DNA from: Planctomycetaceae bacterium
GTDB taxonomy: Bacteria > Planctomycetota > Planctomycetia > Pirellulales > Thermoguttaceae
DNA length: 6,897 nucleotides
Direction: 5' to 3'
Assembly (NCBI GenBank): GCA_031276415.1
Contig: JAISNF010000168.1
Coordinates: forward strand, 1 to 6,897
Below, piece by piece: positions 5,675-6,897 of the stretch. Each line of letters opens with the position of its first letter. Within the stretch, counting starts at the first letter, position 1. Position numbers and translations under genes: made by a program. Below the pieces are notes generated by a model that worked only from the letters and a program-made list of their open reading frames with translations, ran no database searches and was not told where the DNA came from.

Positions 5675-6625
5675 TTATTTACGTACAACAGGGACATCTT
5701 TTCCCGGCATATCGTTAGGAACAGGAATCGTAACGTTTCCGGTTGCCGCCCATTCCGCACCGCGCAAAAATGTTGCGATAAAAGCAACACTTTGAATTTG
5801 CGCTACGTCATGCCCCAATGTGGTGTGAAAAACTCGCCCTTTGCCGTAATCAATTACCAATAACATCGGCTCATGCCGTTTGGTTGTATCTTTTGCGTAA
5901 GCCGTTGCAAGTATCGTAACATTTTCGGCAGGACCCCGCATTTTATCGTACAACTCGTCATTGGAATGCCTAAATTCCTTCGGTAATCCCTTCATTATTG
6001 GATGTTCCGGTTCACGGTTTGTGATTAAGAATGCCCACTGTTTTCCGTGACTTCCGCCGTTGCCTTCCGACGTATCACGAATAATTTTGCCTTCGTCGTT
6101 AATGTACAAATAAGGACCATCGGTTTGGTTTCGACCTCCCCAACCGCCAAAAGCAATCATTTTGTTGTATTCTTTCCACTCACGAAAGGCGTTGTCCGCC
6201 GCATGATAAACGACAAAACCATGACCATCACCGACATATTTTTCAAAAGCCGCACGCGTTTCTTCAGACCATGCACCGCCGCGATGATTGTTAAAATTCG
6301 ATACAACAAGGTCAAATTTGTCAAACACCGGACTAAATTCGTTACCAACTAAATTCTGATTCAAATTTGCGGTTACGGCACCGACATTATATTTGTTGCC
6401 GTCTTTCACAAGCGTAATAACGTCAACAATAAATCTTCCCGAATCCTCCAGAATTTTTTGCAACACCGGAGTGGTTCCCTTCCAATTGTGGTTATTATCA
6501 CCATCAATAATTAGTGTTTTTATTTTCGGCAACTGATCGCCAAATACAATTGGCGCATCAAAATTCAGTATGGCAAGCAAACCGAATACGACAATAAACA
6601 TTGCCACAAATTTCTGTAATCTCAT
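5675..6625 (-). CDS. Exported ThuA-like domain protein
   Basis: This is a ThuA-like domain protein (class I glutamine amidotransferase-like fold), a family linked mainly by context to sugar utilisation; the biochemical activity here is not known. With the start chosen at 6625 it has 316 residues. Residues 1-29 look like a Sec signal peptide: MRLQK, a hydrophobic core FVAMFIVVFGLLAIL, and probable cleavage after VFG. Conserved family stretches follow: DGDNNHNW (41-48), HAAD (141-144), GGWGGRN (160-166), GGSHG (190-194), EHPI (207-210), DELYD (223-227), HEPML (251-255), YGKGRVFHTTLGH (260-272) and RGAEWAATG (288-296). It appears complete and undamaged and should act outside the cytoplasmic membrane. 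An ATG at 6635-6637 would add four residues (MELK). The later start is preferred because GGAG lies 6 nt before it. The gene is flanked by spacers and appears monocistronic within this window. Confidence 0.9.
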   Translation of the reverse strand: MRLQKFVAMFIVVFGLLAILNFDAPIVFGDQLPKIKTLIIDGDNNHNWKGTTPVLQKILEDSGRFIVDVITLVKDGNKYNVGAVTANLNQNLVGNEFSPVFDKFDLVVSNFNNHRGGAWSEETRAAFEKYVGDGHGFVVYHAADNAFREWKEYNKMIAFGGWGGRNQTDGPYLYINDEGKIIRDTSEGNGGSHGKQWAFLITNREPEHPIMKGLPKEFRHSNDELYDKMRGPAENVTILATAYAKDTTKRHEPMLLVIDYGKGRVFHTTLGHDVAQIQSVAFIATFLRGAEWAATGNVTIPVPNDMPGKDVPVVRK

Positions 6626-6631
6626 TTTCAA

Positions 6632-6635
6632 CTCC
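6632..6635 (-). promoter_or_regulatory. Ribosome binding site that selects the ThuA-like start
   Basis: On the minus strand, GGAG is followed by 6 nt (ttgaaa) and then the ATG at 6623-6625. This Shine-Dalgarno overlaps the upstream ATG at 6635-6637, which itself has no comparable motif. It favours initiation at 6625 with a compact, basic signal-peptide N-region (MRLQK). Confidence 0.6.
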
Positions 6636-6649
6636 ATAAAGTTAAAAGG

Positions 6650-6679
6650 TTTGTAAATGTTTGTAAATGTTTGTAAATA
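6650..6679. repeat. Three 10-bp tandem units upstream of the ThuA-like gene
   Basis: tttgtaaatg is repeated at 6650, 6660 and 6670, the last unit ending in a instead of g. It lies about 25-55 bases upstream of the chosen start, within the likely 5' leader or promoter. A spacing of about one helical turn would place each unit on the same face of the DNA, as in some regulator binding arrays. Slippage in simple AT-rich sequence is an equally simple explanation. Confidence 0.75.
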
Positions 6680-6777
6680 CGTTACACGTTAAAATTAAGT
6701 TTATTGTAAAAACATTACGAAAAAAATTAAAACTAAAAATTTACGTATGTTTCATTATTTCATATTCTGAAAAATAA

Positions 6778-6793
6778 TCTGCGTTCTCTGCGG
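6778..6793 (-). repeat. Partial copy of the cacagag repeat family
   Basis: tctgcgttctctgcgg matches part of the right arm of the element at 4607-4825 (tctgcgttctctgtgg) at 15 of 16 positions. It lies in an AT-rich spacer and has no visible inverted partner in this window. It shows that the family is dispersed in this genome. Confidence 0.6.
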
Positions 6794-6832
6794 ACAATTT
6801 TTTTCCGTGTATTCAGGGGTTAAACAGATTCA

Positions 6833-6897
6833 TTACTCTGTTAAGTGAAATTGTTGCGTTTTTGAAGCGGCGATATATTTTCCTCCCAAATGAAGAA
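6833..6897 (-). CDS. Possible C-terminal end of a gene entering from the right edge
   Basis: Reading inward on the minus strand, one frame is open from the window edge to a TAA at 6833-6835. It gives the protein-like ending LHLGGKYIAASKTQQFHLTE. The other two minus frames are also open for 18-27 codons, ending near 6844 and 6818. The frame choice therefore rests only on residue plausibility. If real, the gene lies about 200 bases upstream of the ThuA-like gene on the same strand. The family cannot be named from 20 residues. Confidence 0.25.
   Translation of the reverse strand, partial: LHLGGKYIAASKTQQFHLTE

Noticed and set aside
6047..6352. Plus-strand open frame of 101 codons inside the ThuA-like gene
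   Set aside because: It is antisense to a gene with clear family motifs and has no recognisable domain of its own.

Overview
The window carries a flagellar filament-assembly pair, fliD then fliS, on the minus strand. A repeat-filled AT-rich spacer of about 1.1 kb follows, holding one small unidentified ORF at its right end. Last comes a secreted ThuA-like domain protein, also on the minus strand. No rRNA, tRNA, CRISPR array or transposase gene is visible. The host looks like a planctomycete. The ThuA-like protein closely resembles, from memory, the exported family common in Planctomycetota and Verrucomicrobiota, and very long FliD proteins are also familiar from planctomycetes. The assignment is inference; genes are moderately AT-rich and spacers strongly AT-rich.

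Layout, left to right: an unassigned edge (1-69); an inverted repeat (71-182); fliS (183-980), encoding a FliS chaperone domain followed by a roughly 138-residue low-complexity repeat tail; a second inverted repeat of the same family (1022-1124); fliD (1122-4166), encoding a 1014-residue filament cap protein; a 40-codon coding-like remnant without a start (4203-4325); AT-rich DNA; a nested inverted element with 9-bp-period cacagag repeats (4607-4825); a large decaying fold-back palindrome (4914-5286); a 65-residue ORF (5285-5482); a short spacer; the ThuA-like gene (5675-6625); its upstream region with a 10-bp tandem repeat (6650-6679); and possibly the 3' end of another minus-strand gene at the right edge.

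fliD is transcribed toward fliS with 141 bases between them, so they may be co-transcribed. FliD caps the growing filament and FliS chaperones flagellin for export; no flagellin gene is in view. The ThuA-like gene is separated from them by the repeat region and is probably functionally unrelated.

The most unusual signal is in the repeats. Both flagellar genes end in TAA TAG, and from that stop onward they run into diverged copies of one repeat family, each paired with an inverted partner. The large palindrome at 4914-5286 likewise ends at the stop codon of the small ORF. These elements could be terminators, mRNA 3'-end structures or non-autonomous mobile elements that settle at gene ends. The sequence alone does not decide among these.
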